From positions 1-55,517 of the IMG/VR virus record IMGVR_UViG_3300045454_000013: a DNA stretch of 55,517 bases; one strand, written 5' to 3'. A program made the position numbers and the translations under genes. The stretch comes from a virus. The notes under the pieces were generated by a model that was not told the origin of the DNA, did no database searches, and saw only the letters and a list, made by a program, of their open reading frames with translations. Positions 8,352-17,790 of this stretch are shown piece by piece (the stretch's first letter is position 1; the number at the start of each line of letters is the position of its first letter).

Positions 8352-9968
8352 TCAGCCGATGCGGCGTGCCTTGATGAACCCGGTGTATGTCGGCGAGGCG
8401 TACACGAGGTTCGTGCTCGACGGCCCGCCCAGGGTGATCAGGTCACCGGCCGAGAGAGGGCCGATGTACGACGACGTCGAATAGTTGCTGATTCCGGCGC
8501 AGTGATCGTGCGTGAACAGCCCGCCTGCGTGGGTTTCCAGCTCGGTGCGCGACCCGTCGAGCGCGAGCGTCACGTACACGTCAGCGACATTGCCGCGCTG
8601 GGCGCCCTCGACCTCGTAGATGCCGTCCGCGCCGACCACAATCCCGTGCGCGTTGCTCTCCGCGTCGAGCACACCGCCGCCATCGACCCCGACAGCCCAC
8701 ACGTTCTTGTACGCAGACGCCAGCGACGTCGGCCCGCCCTTCGCCGCCCAATCCGCGGAGAACCCGACCGGGTTCCGTTCCAGGTTCGAGACCCGTGATC
8801 CAAGAGACGACAGGGACCGGTTGACTTGCCCTTCCCAGTCCGTACCGTCCTCATCACCGATCACTGCGGCTGTCGTGACACCATCTGCGGTGACGCCGAC
8901 GATGACCTGATTCAGGCGGGCAGGGATCGGTGTGTCGCCGATCACGATCGTGATCTTCGACCCGAGTGCGTCACGAGCGGCCAGAACGTCGATGGTTTCG
9001 GCCGGTTCGACGGTGAACGAGGACGGAACCCCACCGAGTGCAAGCTCCGCGTCACCTTTGCCCTGCAGTTCGGTCAGATCGTCCGTCTGCCGCTGGTCGA
9101 TGAATTTCGCCGGGCGCCGCTTCCACGCCGCAGCAGCAGCCAGCGAGGCGGTGGAAGTGCGAAGGATGACGGTCCGGTTCACGCCCTGCTCTTGCCCAGC
9201 GACAAGCGCGTGAGTGAGAGACGGAGCGCCGGTGCCGTGCTGAGTGGACTGCAGCTGCTCGTTGTCGATGTCGAATCGCCACTCGCCGGTGCGGTCGACT
9301 GCTTCGCTGATCTGCAGTTCGATGTCGTCGTCGTCGTTCTGCGCGAGGCGAAACAGCATGTCTGTGCCGACGCACATGCCCTGCATCAGCTCAAGGAGGT
9401 TGTCGAAGCGTGGTGATGCGGTGACGGTCGGGCCACGAGATAGCGACGGTTGCAGCACGATCGACTCGTAGAACGTGCCCGTCTTCCGATCAGCAGGCGC
9501 ATCGGGCCCGATGTTGGCTGACACGTAGTAGCGGAGCAGGTCTTCGACGGTGTCGGTCTGGGTGTCGTTCGCGCGAGTCTGAGTGACGTTTCCGTCCTCG
9601 TCGACGTCGTAGGTGCCGGGGTCCGGCCATGCGAGGTCATCGTGGGGGAGGATGTCGTCGGACCACCCGGTGATTGTCCACATTCCGTCCGGGTCTTCGG
9701 TTGTCTGCTCGAGCGCCTCGTAGTCCGTCGGGCCTGAGATCAGCACCCCGGCCGACGTGGTGACGATGATTCCGGCGCCCGGAGCGCGCAGCGCTGTGCA
9801 TGGTGGGAACTCGACGCCGTCGACCTTCGCGGGAAGGATGACCTTCCAGGTGCCGACACCGTTCGCTCGGGGAGCGAAGATCGACCCGACAAGGTGCGCG
9901 GGGTCGATCTGCCACTGCCTTTTGAGGTTCTCGTTCCGTACCTCGACGATGAGATCTTCGACGCGCAT
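8352..9968 (-). CDS. Tail-associated protein, Gp37-like, with receptor-binding-like C-terminus
   Basis: 538 residues. The first ~370 resemble the siphovirus Gp37-like/tail-hub family (opening MRVEDLIVEVRNENLKRQW, with LLRYYVSANIGPDAP). A coiled linker (WEGQVNRSLSSLGSRVSNLE) leads to a ~130-residue C-terminal domain with C1q-like strands (GVDGGGVLDAESNAHGIVV, ending GFIKARRIG). It follows the distal tail gene directly (1-bp overlap), the expected place for the tail hub. Confidence 0.8.
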   Translation of the reverse strand: MRVEDLIVEVRNENLKRQWQIDPAHLVGSIFAPRANGVGTWKVILPAKVDGVEFPPCTALRAPGAGIIVTTSAGVLISGPTDYEALEQTTEDPDGMWTITGWSDDILPHDDLAWPDPGTYDVDEDGNVTQTRANDTQTDTVEDLLRYYVSANIGPDAPADRKTGTFYESIVLQPSLSRGPTVTASPRFDNLLELMQGMCVGTDMLFRLAQNDDDDIELQISEAVDRTGEWRFDIDNEQLQSTQHGTGAPSLTHALVAGQEQGVNRTVILRTSTASLAAAAAWKRRPAKFIDQRQTDDLTELQGKGDAELALGGVPSSFTVEPAETIDVLAARDALGSKITIVIGDTPIPARLNQVIVGVTADGVTTAAVIGDEDGTDWEGQVNRSLSSLGSRVSNLERNPVGFSADWAAKGGPTSLASAYKNVWAVGVDGGGVLDAESNAHGIVVGADGIYEVEGAQRGNVADVYVTLALDGSRTELETHAGGLFTHDHCAGISNYSTSSYIGPLSAGDLITLGGPSSTNLVYASPTYTGFIKARRIG

Positions 9969-10846
9969 CAGCGAACCAGCTCTCGCTGCGGGACGAACCA
10001 GCCTGCGAGCTGAGTGTCGCTGTCAGCGTCGACGAGCACCGCAGTTCCGGCCGTGACACCGACAGGGGCGAGCGGGAACTTCGGCGCGCCGTCGAGGATC
10101 GAGTAGCGGTTCTCCCCGTCCTGGTCCGTGACAGTCCACCCCCGCCCAGCTGTGTACTCGATGGAGATGACCTCATCGGTTTCCACCGCGGTTGCGAGGC
10201 TGAACCCACGGCCGCCGACGACCACTTCGGACCCGATCCCGGCGGGACCGGTGAGACGCCACTGGATCGGGACGGGCTCGTCGCCGGGGTTCTCGACGGT
10301 GAACGCGCCCGTCGCCGTCGATCCGGTCAGGGGCATCACCGTCAGGTACGGGATCAGGCCGTGTCGTTCCCCGCTCGCGGCCACCTTGGGAAGCTCAACA
10401 GGCTTCTCTCGTACCCACAGCGGTTGCGGGCACCGCACGCTGATCATCCAGGTGAGTAGACGGTCTCCGCCGCTGTCGTAGCTGTCCTCTCCGCCGTCAT
10501 CGCGTACGAAGGGGAGTCGCCACGTCTCGCCGCCGGCGTACCGGGCGACAAGAGTCGGTGATGAGCTGGTCCGCAGCACGGCACCGAGGGCCCGTGCTTT
10601 CGTCTCGACGTCGGCGCGGTCGGTGCCGTGGACCCGGATCACGAGAGTCGCGTCCCGCATCGCCCGGCGCGACGACACGACCCGCCCGCCGCCGGCCGCT
10701 GATTCGCGGAACGTCACGACCTCAGGGGGAAGACCGAGACCGGACGTCCCTTTGCCGAAACTGTACGAGCCGGTCTCTGTTCCTTCGGATGCGAACTCGA
10801 GCGGTGCGCTCACCGTGGACTCGATGCTGAACGCAGGGTTACCCAC
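9968..10846 (-). CDS. Distal tail protein (Dit-like)
   Basis: 292 residues encoded immediately after the tape measure gene, with an 8-bp overlap. It has the split beta-sandwich composition of siphovirus Dit proteins (TLVIRVHGTDRADVETKARALGAVL; C-terminal PIQWRLTGPAG and GGRGFSLA). Position and fold-like features agree. It likely connects the tail tube to the Gp37-like hub. Confidence 0.8.
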   Translation of the reverse strand: MGNPAFSIESTVSAPLEFASEGTETGSYSFGKGTSGLGLPPEVVTFRESAAGGGRVVSSRRAMRDATLVIRVHGTDRADVETKARALGAVLRTSSSPTLVARYAGGETWRLPFVRDDGGEDSYDSGGDRLLTWMISVRCPQPLWVREKPVELPKVAASGERHGLIPYLTVMPLTGSTATGAFTVENPGDEPVPIQWRLTGPAGIGSEVVVGGRGFSLATAVETDEVISIEYTAGRGWTVTDQDGENRYSILDGAPKFPLAPVGVTAGTAVLVDADSDTQLAGWFVPQRELVR

Positions 10847-13800
10847 CGGCCACCCCCGTTCCCGTCTGCAACCGGATCTCGAGTTCCTTTACGCCGCGCT
10901 TGAGCTGCGAAGCGATCGACTCTCCCGGCCGAGGGGTGAGGCTCGCGTGCAGGTGCACGTCTCCGCCTCGCGGTGCCAGGGTTGCTGCAGCAGCCGATAC
11001 GAGGTGCGGTGATCGGGGACCGATCGGGGTGATCTCTCCACCGTTCGCGTACCGCAAAGCGCCGTCGAGGATCGCGCGGCGAAGACGGTAGATGCCCGCG
11101 TGCCCGCCGGCAGCGTTCACCTCGTTGGTGGGGATCATGTGCTCGCCGTTGGAGGCGAGGATCGGCACGGAATCCGATGTGCCCGTGCCGGGGCCCATGA
11201 TCGGGCCGCCGCCGGCGAAGCCTGTCCTCCCGACCGTGGACGTCGGTATCCCGGTCGTCGAGATGAATACAGTACGGGACCGCGCGAGCCGGGTCAGCTC
11301 CTCCTCGACAGAGCGGAATGATCCGTCATCCTTCGCAACCTTCACCGTACCTGCCGGCAGAGACGTGATGTCGACACCGAGCGCGGCAAGCGCCTCCTTC
11401 AGGAACGGGAAGTCATCGCTCGATACCTCAAACTCCTTGTCCGGGGTGTCGATGATCTGCTGCGCCAGGTCGACCAGGCGCAGCCGGTTCGCGTCGATTG
11501 TGCCGTCGTCGGTGAGTGCAAATGCCACAACAGACGGGGTCGCGAGCATCGTGTCAATGAGACCCTGCACCTGCTCGTCAGACAGCCCCGAGTCGTGCCC
11601 GATCTGCCACAGCTTGTCGATGTACGGCTGCGCGGCATCCGCGGCCTCCTGCATCGAAGCACCCTTACGACCATCGGCCTTCGCTGACTCATCAGCGAGG
11701 ATGATCGCATCCAGCATCTGGTCGTTCAGCCGGTCGACCTCGTCATACAGCGAGCGGCCAGCGGCGGTCGTCGTGTCGATCTCTCCCGACGCGGACACAA
11801 GCGAGGCGGCGAGCTTGTTGCCTGCCTCGTCCGTCTGGGAGAACACCTCACGGAGCCGATCCGCCTGCTCGTTGAGATCACGAGTCTGCTCGGCTTGGGA
11901 TTTCGTAGGACCGTTCAGCTCGTCGAGTGCCTGCTTCAGCGCCTTCAGCCGCTCGGTGGCGTCGTTCGACACGTCCCTTGCGATCGCGAGCGCTTCGTTC
12001 ATCCGCGTGTTGGACCGCTCAGTCTCAGTCATCGCGGCGGCCGCGGCGCGCTGCTCCTCGTTGTAGAGGCGCTGCGCTTCCTGCGCCGCGAGCACTGCCG
12101 CGCGTTCCTCCTCGAACCGCTCACGCAGATTCTTGATCGCGTCAGACCGCAGAGTAGCCACAGCTTGCCCAGTGCGGGAGCCTTGCTTCTCGGCGTCCTC
12201 CAGCTCCCGAAGACGCTCAATCAGCCGCTCGTAGGAGTCCCCACCCTGCGAAACTGCCGCCGCGAGGTCGACGGTCGACACGCCGAGCTTCTGGACGATC
12301 TCCAGGCCCTTCTCCTCCTCGAGACGCTTCCGCGCAAGAGCAGTGGTAGCGCGCAGCGTTGACGCGGTCGTCTCGTCGAGTGTCTCCCGATAGCCATCGA
12401 TCCGTTCGCGGGTTTCCGTGGCTTCCTGTCCTTGCGCCGACAGCGCGGCGGTCAGCACCGCGGCTGCGGTGGACACGCCGAGGATGATCAGTCCCACGGG
12501 GTTCGAGACGAAAGCGGCCTTGAGGCTGTTGCCGAACCCGGTGGCGGCGCGCCCTGCGACTCCGAACGCGCCCGCGAGCCGGGAGGTGTTCCCCTCCATG
12601 CCGGCGAGAGCGGCTTGCACTGCGGCTTGCTCGGCGAGCCGACGCCAGCCGTCAAGCCAGGACTGGATCGCGGGCGCACCGGCTCGAAGCGCGCTATTCA
12701 CCGCGAGGGCAGCGACGACAGTCGCGAGCATCGGCGCGGGGATCGCGTCGATGACGTCGACGAGCGGACCAGCGACCGCGGTGACAAGGCGGATGCCGCT
12801 TGCCACGACAGGTAGTGCCGCGTTCAGCGCTCCCGAGACGACCTCGGCGAGATCTCCAGCGACAGGGATCAGAGGCTTCATCTCGTCGAACAGGCCGGCG
12901 AGTTCCTTCCGGACCTCGGGAGAGGCCAGCGCGACGCCGCCGAGGATGCCGCCGAGGGGGCTGATCGCGGGGATGAGCATGCCAACGATAGGCAGCTGGC
13001 GCAGCAGGGCAGAGTTCAGGCCGATAACCGCGCCGGCTGTGGCGGCGATCGCGGGGCCGTTAGCGGCAACGTCTTCGAGGAAGCCCTCAAGGCGTGACGG
13101 ATTCCACGAGTTCACGGTGACCCTCGCGCGGTCGAGAATCGCGGTCATGTCCGCGAATGCCGGGTTCGCGCGGGTCGTGAGGATGGTGACCACGGGCGTG
13201 ACTTGCTTCTCGACTGCGCGGAGCACGTCGGCGACCTGGTTACCCCAGGTCACTGCGAGACCGCCGCCGTTCTTCGACACGAACGGTTCCGCGAGAGCGG
13301 CGCCGATGTCGCGGGAAGCGGCCCGGATCCGGTCGACGGTGCCGGTGAACGTGTTCTTCACGTTCGACGCGGCGCCCGCGTACCGCTGCTCCATACCGAC
13401 GACGAGGGCGTCGAGCGCTGCCCGAGCGTCGAGGGTGCCGCCGGTGATCTCCTCACGGATCTCGTCGGCGGTCTTGCCCATGCCGGCGCCGATCATCGAC
13501 GCCGCGTCAAGGCCCCGCTGGCCGAGCTGCAGCAGATCCTGCCCGGTGATCTTCCCCGCCGCCTGGATCTGGGCGAGGATGAACACGATGTCGCCGAGTT
13601 CCTGCGACGAGCCGCCGGTCGCGGCGACCGCGTTCTGCACAGCGTTGAGGGTCGGGATGACCTTCTGAGCTTCGAGACCGAACCCGATGAGCTGCTGCTG
13701 CGCGGTGATGAACACCGACTTCGAGAACGGCGACGTCCTCGCGAACGCGTCCAACCGGTCCATCTGCGCGTTGGCTTGCTGCGCGCCACCCAGGAGGGTC

Positions 13801-14066
13801 GCGAGCGCCGCGCGGGACGTCTGCTGCAGCGTGTTGTACGCGACACCGGTCGAGAGCAGCTTCGCGAGCAAGACGCCGGCGGCGACGCTCGTGACTCCGA
13901 TCGCAGCCGATGCGCCAGTGAACGCCGCTTTGGCCGCACGGCCCACCTTCGCGGCGGCCGTGTCGGTGCGCTCGAGGTTGCCGCGGACAGTATCGAGGTC
14001 GCGGCCGACCTTCTCAAGGCCGTCGAGTCGGATAGTGGCGACGAGCTCGGCGGCGTTGAACGACAC
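10839..14066 (-). CDS. Tape measure protein
   Basis: 1075 residues, the longest gene, directly after the tail chaperone pair. The N-terminal region has the conserved block DAFARTSPFSKSVFITAQQQ and ELGDIVFILAQIQAAGKITG. Several hydrophobic stretches lie at ~350-395, ~425-460 and ~520-550, and a long coiled-coil region at ~555-760 is rich in Ala, Glu and Arg. At about 0.15 nm per residue it predicts a tail near 160 nm. Start ATG at 14066 is 3 bp beyond the chaperone stop. Confidence 0.95.
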   Translation of the reverse strand: MSFNAAELVATIRLDGLEKVGRDLDTVRGNLERTDTAAAKVGRAAKAAFTGASAAIGVTSVAAGVLLAKLLSTGVAYNTLQQTSRAALATLLGGAQQANAQMDRLDAFARTSPFSKSVFITAQQQLIGFGLEAQKVIPTLNAVQNAVAATGGSSQELGDIVFILAQIQAAGKITGQDLLQLGQRGLDAASMIGAGMGKTADEIREEITGGTLDARAALDALVVGMEQRYAGAASNVKNTFTGTVDRIRAASRDIGAALAEPFVSKNGGGLAVTWGNQVADVLRAVEKQVTPVVTILTTRANPAFADMTAILDRARVTVNSWNPSRLEGFLEDVAANGPAIAATAGAVIGLNSALLRQLPIVGMLIPAISPLGGILGGVALASPEVRKELAGLFDEMKPLIPVAGDLAEVVSGALNAALPVVASGIRLVTAVAGPLVDVIDAIPAPMLATVVAALAVNSALRAGAPAIQSWLDGWRRLAEQAAVQAALAGMEGNTSRLAGAFGVAGRAATGFGNSLKAAFVSNPVGLIILGVSTAAAVLTAALSAQGQEATETRERIDGYRETLDETTASTLRATTALARKRLEEEKGLEIVQKLGVSTVDLAAAVSQGGDSYERLIERLRELEDAEKQGSRTGQAVATLRSDAIKNLRERFEEERAAVLAAQEAQRLYNEEQRAAAAAMTETERSNTRMNEALAIARDVSNDATERLKALKQALDELNGPTKSQAEQTRDLNEQADRLREVFSQTDEAGNKLAASLVSASGEIDTTTAAGRSLYDEVDRLNDQMLDAIILADESAKADGRKGASMQEAADAAQPYIDKLWQIGHDSGLSDEQVQGLIDTMLATPSVVAFALTDDGTIDANRLRLVDLAQQIIDTPDKEFEVSSDDFPFLKEALAALGVDITSLPAGTVKVAKDDGSFRSVEEELTRLARSRTVFISTTGIPTSTVGRTGFAGGGPIMGPGTGTSDSVPILASNGEHMIPTNEVNAAGGHAGIYRLRRAILDGALRYANGGEITPIGPRSPHLVSAAAATLAPRGGDVHLHASLTPRPGESIASQLKRGVKELEIRLQTGTGVAGG

Positions 14067-14069
14067 AGG

Positions 14070-14474
14070 TCACCTCGATTCGTCGATGTGGTAGCGAAGA
14101 CGTGAGTCGGGGATGTCGCAGAGCGCGAGGATCCTGCCGCGGAGCCACCGCCACGACTTCGCGGCCATAGCGGCGTCGTCGTCGGTGTCGATGTGGAAGT
14201 ACTGCGCGAGGTCTTGCGTGGTGACCGTGTCCCAGGTGGTGAACACGATCCGGAACAGGTGCTCGATCGCGACTGGCGCAGGCTTCTTGTCGTCGGTCGG
14301 TTCTGGCTGCTTCGCTGCTTGGATCAGGTCACGGAACCACTGGGGGTAGACGTACCGCTCGTATCGGCCGGTGACGGGGTCTCGGCGGCCTCGACCGAAC
14401 TGAGCAATGTCGTCAACTGTGCGAAAGCTGTCGAGTGCCCGTTGCGCTTGACGAGTTCCGCTTGGGCTTTTGGG
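14070..14474 (-). CDS. Tail assembly chaperone, frameshifted C-terminal part (gpGT)
   Basis: This frame has no good start of its own. It is entered by a -1 shift at CCCAAAA (14468-14474) from the upstream chaperone frame and continues as PKSPSGTRQAQRALDSF to DSRLRYHIDESR. The product is the usual long GT chaperone, used with the short form to coat the tape measure protein during tail assembly. Confidence 0.88.
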   Translation of the reverse strand, partial: PKSPSGTRQAQRALDSFRTVDDIAQFGRGRRDPVTGRYERYVYPQWFRDLIQAAKQPEPTDDKKPAPVAIEHLFRIVFTTWDTVTTQDLAQYFHIDTDDDAAMAAKSWRWLRGRILALCDIPDSRLRYHIDESR

Positions 14475-14821
14475 TAGCCACCGGTCGACCCGTTCTGCTC
14501 GAGGAGCGTGTTGACCATGTCCATGCCGCCGCCTTGCACGTTCCAGAAGAACGCGGCGTGGATCACCTTCTCGGTCTCTTCCCACCGAAGCTCGTCGCCT
14601 TCGATGGTGGGCCAGTTCTCTTCGCCGACGGCGAGCTTGCCCATGTTCTCGGCGGACAGCTCAAGGTCTTCGGCCTGACCGAACGCGATTCCGAGCCATA
14701 GTGCGTAGAGAGCTGCGCCGAGCTTTGCGGGGATCGGCTTGACGGTGACGCGGACGAAACCTTCTTCGTTCTCGTCGCCGATGTCGATGATGAGGTTGCG
14801 GCCCTTTTCGTATGCGCGCAT
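14324..14821 (-). CDS. Tail assembly chaperone, short form (gpG-like)
   Basis: 165 residues starting MRAYEKGRNLIIDIGDENEE, lying between the tail tube and tape measure genes. Residues near WNVQGGGMDMVNTLLEQN precede the slip codons CCA AAA. Without slippage translation ends in a Ser/Thr-rich tail. Position, length and slippery site together identify it although sequence is poorly conserved in this family. Confidence 0.88.
   Translation of the reverse strand: MRAYEKGRNLIIDIGDENEEGFVRVTVKPIPAKLGAALYALWLGIAFGQAEDLELSAENMGKLAVGEENWPTIEGDELRWEETEKVIHAAFFWNVQGGGMDMVNTLLEQNGSTGGYPKAQAELVKRNGHSTAFAQLTTLLSSVEAAETPSPADTSGTSTPSGSVT
14468..14474 (-). other. Programmed -1 frameshift site CCCAAAA
   Basis: On the coding strand the sequence reads taC CCA AAA Gcc in the zero frame, a canonical X XXY YYZ heptamer. 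A -1 slip gives CCC AAA AGC CCA and joins the two chaperone frames exactly. Confidence 0.88.
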
Positions 14822-14898
14822 GAACGGTGTCTCCTGTGATGTTGGTGTGGGGTTGGAGGGGGCGGGGACGCGCGCGCGAGCGGCGTCCCCGCCCTGGG

Positions 14899-15399
14899 TC
14901 AGGACGCGGCGCTGATCGGGTTGGTGATCGGCTCGACGTCGCCGGCGCCGGTGAGCGTGAATGCCTCCCAGCCAGGGCCGGTCGCGCCGTTCTCGGGGCG
15001 AGCGTCGCGCTGCACGAGGAAGGTGCCCTGGTAGGCGTCGGACGCGCCGAGCGCGTCGTACCAGCGCATCAGGATCTCGTTGTCGGATCCGATGGCATCG
15101 TGCGCGGCCTTCAGGATCAGGAACTCCGGCTGGAACTCGCCAGTGTTGTCCCGGATCTTCAGGATGTTGAAACCGACGGTCGCGCCGGCGCCGATCTTCG
15201 TCTGCCGTTCCTTGCCCTTGTGGGCGTACGTCGTGATCGCCTGCAGCTGCGCCGGCATCTGCGGGTTCACCGCGGTGATGTCGGGGACATTGATCCACGT
15301 GGGCTCGCCGGATTCGGGCTTCACGGCGATGTCCACGATCGTCTCGTAGGACTGAGCGACGTCGCCCTCGGTGGGCACCACGTCTTGGTATGCGGTCAT
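14899..15399 (-). CDS. Major tail (tube) protein
   Basis: 166 residues, single-domain, beta-rich: PTWINVPDITAVNPQMPAQL, TVGFNILKIRDNTGEF, GTFLVQRDARPENGATGPGW, ending GDVEPITNPISAAS. It is coded between the tail terminator and chaperone genes, the standard place for the tube protein. The 77-bp gap to the chaperone gene is GC-rich and shows nothing coding. Confidence 0.88.
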   Translation of the reverse strand: MTAYQDVVPTEGDVAQSYETIVDIAVKPESGEPTWINVPDITAVNPQMPAQLQAITTYAHKGKERQTKIGAGATVGFNILKIRDNTGEFQPEFLILKAAHDAIGSDNEILMRWYDALGASDAYQGTFLVQRDARPENGATGPGWEAFTLTGAGDVEPITNPISAAS

Positions 15400-15495
15400 G
15401 GTGGGGTCATCTCCCTGTATGGATGGAAGCCCCGCACCGGTCGGTGTGGGGCTGTGGTGCCGCGCCTGGCGGCGGTTTTCCCGAGGGGCGGGAAG

Positions 15496-15930
15496 CTATG
15501 TGGTTGCGGGGGCGGCTTCAACACCGGTGAATCGCCAGTTCGACGTGAATACCCACCGGTCGTTGCTGTCCTGGCCGAGCGGAGACCAGGACAGGTAGGC
15601 GCCGTTCGCGCGGATGTCGCCGAGTTGGAGTCGGCGTCGGTCGATGCGAGCCAACAGCTTGTCGAAGTACTCGATGCCGCGGAGGTTCCCGCCGGTGAGG
15701 CGGTACTTGACCTGCACACTCGATGCGACGAGTCGCCGCTGCGTTCCGAGCCCGACGTATTCGGGCAGGTAGAGGCTGACCGAGACGATCTCGTTGGGTG
15801 TCGCAGGGAACGACCCGAACACGACGCCGTGCTGGTCCGCCGTGTACACGCCGTCTGCGGTGTACACGGCGAGCCCTTCGCTGTCGAGGAAGCTCGCGAT
15901 GCCCTGCAGTAATGCGACGTGATGAGTCAC
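15496..15930 (-). CDS. Tail terminator-like protein
   Basis: 144 residues; opening HHVALLQGIASFLDSEGLAVY, and VQVKYRLTGG, resemble the minor capsid/tail completion (gp12/gp17-like) family that caps the tail tube. It lies between the gp10-like protein and the tube protein. The 96-bp gap to the tube gene contains nothing evident. Confidence 0.72.
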   Translation of the reverse strand: MTHHVALLQGIASFLDSEGLAVYTADGVYTADQHGVVFGSFPATPNEIVSVSLYLPEYVGLGTQRRLVASSVQVKYRLTGGNLRGIEYFDKLLARIDRRRLQLGDIRANGAYLSWSPLGQDSNDRWVFTSNWRFTGVEAAPATT

Positions 15931-15934
15931 CAGG

Positions 15935-16288
15935 TCACCCCACTTCGCGTCGGATCTCAGCGGCTACGATCGCGCCGAGTTGACGACGCATCTCGACCGC
16001 GGGCCGCTCAAGGTACTTCGCCTGGGCGCCCGGGTTGTGGTCTGTCGGGTGGTGGAAGTCGAGGCGTTCGTGCTGGATCACCGCGTACGGGGTGTCGTAC
16101 GTGACGGCGGCTTCGAGGCTCTGTTCGGTGGCGTCGTGGGTCGCGGCGGACTTGCGGAGGTCGGTGGAGTCGACGGGGACGCGGGCCTGCGCTTCCGCCT
16201 TGAGAGCGGTGGCGGCGCGATTCAGGCCGCGGGCGGCCCCGGATCGCATCCGCCCGACCGCTTCCACACCGAACCAGCGCACAACCAC
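15935..16288 (-). CDS. HK97 gp10-like head-tail joining protein
   Basis: 117 residues with the HK97-gp10 pattern: AATALKAEAQARVPVDSTDLRKS followed by TYDTPYAVIQHERLDFHHP and a C-terminal helix. It is the fourth protein after the capsid connector series, consistent with tail completion or neck assembly. Confidence 0.82.
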   Translation of the reverse strand: MVVRWFGVEAVGRMRSGAARGLNRAATALKAEAQARVPVDSTDLRKSAATHDATEQSLEAAVTYDTPYAVIQHERLDFHHPTDHNPGAQAKYLERPAVEMRRQLGAIVAAEIRREVG

Positions 16289-16297
16289 GGCGGTCTC

Positions 16298-16630
16298 CTA
16301 TTCGACGGTGATCTCGAGGAACTGCGGCAGTCCCGGCCACTCTGCGAGAGCGACGAGAACGGCCGTGGAGGTGCGCTCGTTGCTGCGTCCCCGCCACACG
16401 GTGACCTGCGACCCGGGCGGCACGTCATGGTCAGGGTGGTCGAGCGTCACACGGCCGCTCGCTACGAACTCTCGGCCGTCAGCGGTCCGCACGAACCGAC
16501 GCTTGTCGTCAATCGCGGCGCGCTCACAGACGACCTCGTCGCCGTACACCGCACCGTCGGCGCCTTCACCGAGGTATCGGCGGTACGACACGAGGCTCTT
16601 GTGCGGCATCATGCGCGCCGGAAGCCGCAT
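16298..16630 (-). CDS. Head closure-like protein
   Basis: 110 residues, beta-rich (RVTLDHPDHDVPPGSQVTVWRG), placed between the adaptor and the gp10-like protein. Its ATG touches the preceding stop. Called mostly from gene order. Confidence 0.65.
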   Translation of the reverse strand: MRLPARMMPHKSLVSYRRYLGEGADGAVYGDEVVCERAAIDDKRRFVRTADGREFVASGRVTLDHPDHDVPPGSQVTVWRGRSNERTSTAVLVALAEWPGLPQFLEITVE

Positions 16631-17034
16631 CAGTACCCCACCCCCCAGGTGATCGCGTCACACGTGTGGAGGATCTCGGCGACAGCAGGAGCGACGCGCG
16701 CTTCCTGCTTGTCTGCGGCGCTCTTCGTGCCGCCACCGCCGGGAAGGCTGACCGACAGGATCGATCCTCCGCCGGTCTGAGCTGTCGCGCCGGTGTCATC
16801 GCCGGTCCCGGCCCAGAACCGCAGCTGAGCGATCGTGGCGTCCTTGATCACGGCTGTGACCGCCTCATCAGCCGGGTGTCCCGCGTTCACACCGGAGTCG
16901 AGCACGTCGAACCGTGCCGAGCGGAGCTCGTCGAGCACCCGGTAAGAAGCGTCCTTGATCGCCTGCTCGACGTCGAGGAAAGCGCCGTCGAGACTCGCGG
17001 GGACATCCTCTTCGGTGATGAACGGGAACCACAT
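16630..17034 (-). CDS. Head-tail adaptor (gp6-like)
   Basis: 134 residues, helical; opens MWFPFITEEDVPASLDGAF and continues with a helix containing AIKDASYRVLDELRSARFDV. This matches small adaptor proteins coded just after the capsid module. A Gly-rich insert (TGGGSILSVSLPGGGG) is atypical. Confidence 0.65.
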   Translation of the reverse strand: MWFPFITEEDVPASLDGAFLDVEQAIKDASYRVLDELRSARFDVLDSGVNAGHPADEAVTAVIKDATIAQLRFWAGTGDDTGATAQTGGGSILSVSLPGGGGTKSAADKQEARVAPAVAEILHTCDAITWGVGY

Positions 17035-17038
17035 GCGG

Positions 17039-17395
17039 TCAGTCCCGGTCCATGAATGCGGTCAGGAAAGCGTGGAGGATCTCGGGCTTGTTCGCCCGTG
17101 ATGGGATCGCGATGCCCTCGATGCCGGCGAGGTCGCGGAGTTCGGCGACGGTGCAGTCCTTCAGTAGCTTGTCGCCAATCGTGAGGTCGATGCCTCGGGC
17201 TGCAGCGATATCGCTGATCTCCGAGACTGTGGGGATCGCTTCGGCGGAGTCGGTGATGGTCGCGCCGATCCGGTCGAAGTACGCGCGGCGGCTCGGACCC
17301 AGGTCGGGTACGGTGGCGGCGCCGTCGACGAAGGTGATGCCGGCGTGGACTCGGCTCTGCTGCTTGATCCGGCCGGGAAGCTTGATGGTGAGCAC
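17039..17395 (-). CDS. Small head protein with HeH/LEM-like C-terminal domain
   Basis: 118 residues from a GTG start preceded by GGGAGAACCCC. The C-terminal ~45 residues (DCTVAELRDLAGIEGIAI...NKPEILHAFL) match the helix-extended-helix motif seen in actinophage connector-region proteins. The neighbouring gene 17458-17790 has a second copy of this motif, suggesting paralogous or cooperating minor head proteins. Confidence 0.68.
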   Translation of the reverse strand: MLTIKLPGRIKQQSRVHAGITFVDGAATVPDLGPSRRAYFDRIGATITDSAEAIPTVSEISDIAAARGIDLTIGDKLLKDCTVAELRDLAGIEGIAIPSRANKPEILHAFLTAFMDRD

Positions 17396-17457
17396 GGGGT
17401 TCTCCCTCTCTGGTTGTGCGCCGGGTGCGGGGCAGGGCTCCCGCACCCGGCTCGGGT

Positions 17458-17790
17458 TCAGTCGTCCTGCTTCTGGTCGCCAGCGGAACCGGTCTTGTCG
17501 TCGGCGCCGGCCGCGGTCGAAGTGGGGGTGGGGACGAGCACCTCGAGGATGGGGTCCTTCTTGGTCGCGCCGCCGAGGTCGATGCCTTCGCGTTCGGCGT
17601 ACTTCACCAGCTGCGGGACGGTCCACGACTTCTCGGGTTTCCCCTCGGGGATGACGACCTCGGCGCTCTTCGTCTCGGCCGCGGGTGCGGGCGGCGCGGG
17701 AATCTTCCGCCAGCGAGCCTTGCCTTCGAGGCGGCCGGTGTTGTCCTCGACGATCTGATGCGACGTGACGTTCTCATAGAAAGGGGCCAT
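17458..17790 (-). CDS. Head protein with HeH-like motif, in frame with upstream glycosyltransferase
   Basis: 110 residues from ATG at 17790, preceded by the strong site AAGGAGGACGCA. It opens MAPFYENVTSHQIVEDNTGR; the C-terminal half has a Pro/Ala linker and an HeH-like motif (SWTVPQLVKYAEREGIDL). No stop separates it from the upstream glycosyltransferase frame, so the longer fusion starting at 18261 is also open. The ribosome-binding site argues that the short form is normally made. Confidence 0.7.
   Translation of the reverse strand: MAPFYENVTSHQIVEDNTGRLEGKARWRKIPAPPAPAAETKSAEVVIPEGKPEKSWTVPQLVKYAEREGIDLGGATKKDPILEVLVPTPTSTAAGADDKTGSAGDQKQDD

Noticed and set aside
14070-14821. Frameshift in the tail chaperone genes as a mutation
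   Set aside because: The CCCAAAA heptamer in the correct phase and the tail-gene context show programmed -1 slippage, not damage.
15841-15870. Direct repeat of GTGTACACG-like sequence in the tail terminator gene
   Set aside because: Encodes a repeated VYTADG-like peptide; short and explained by the protein sequence.
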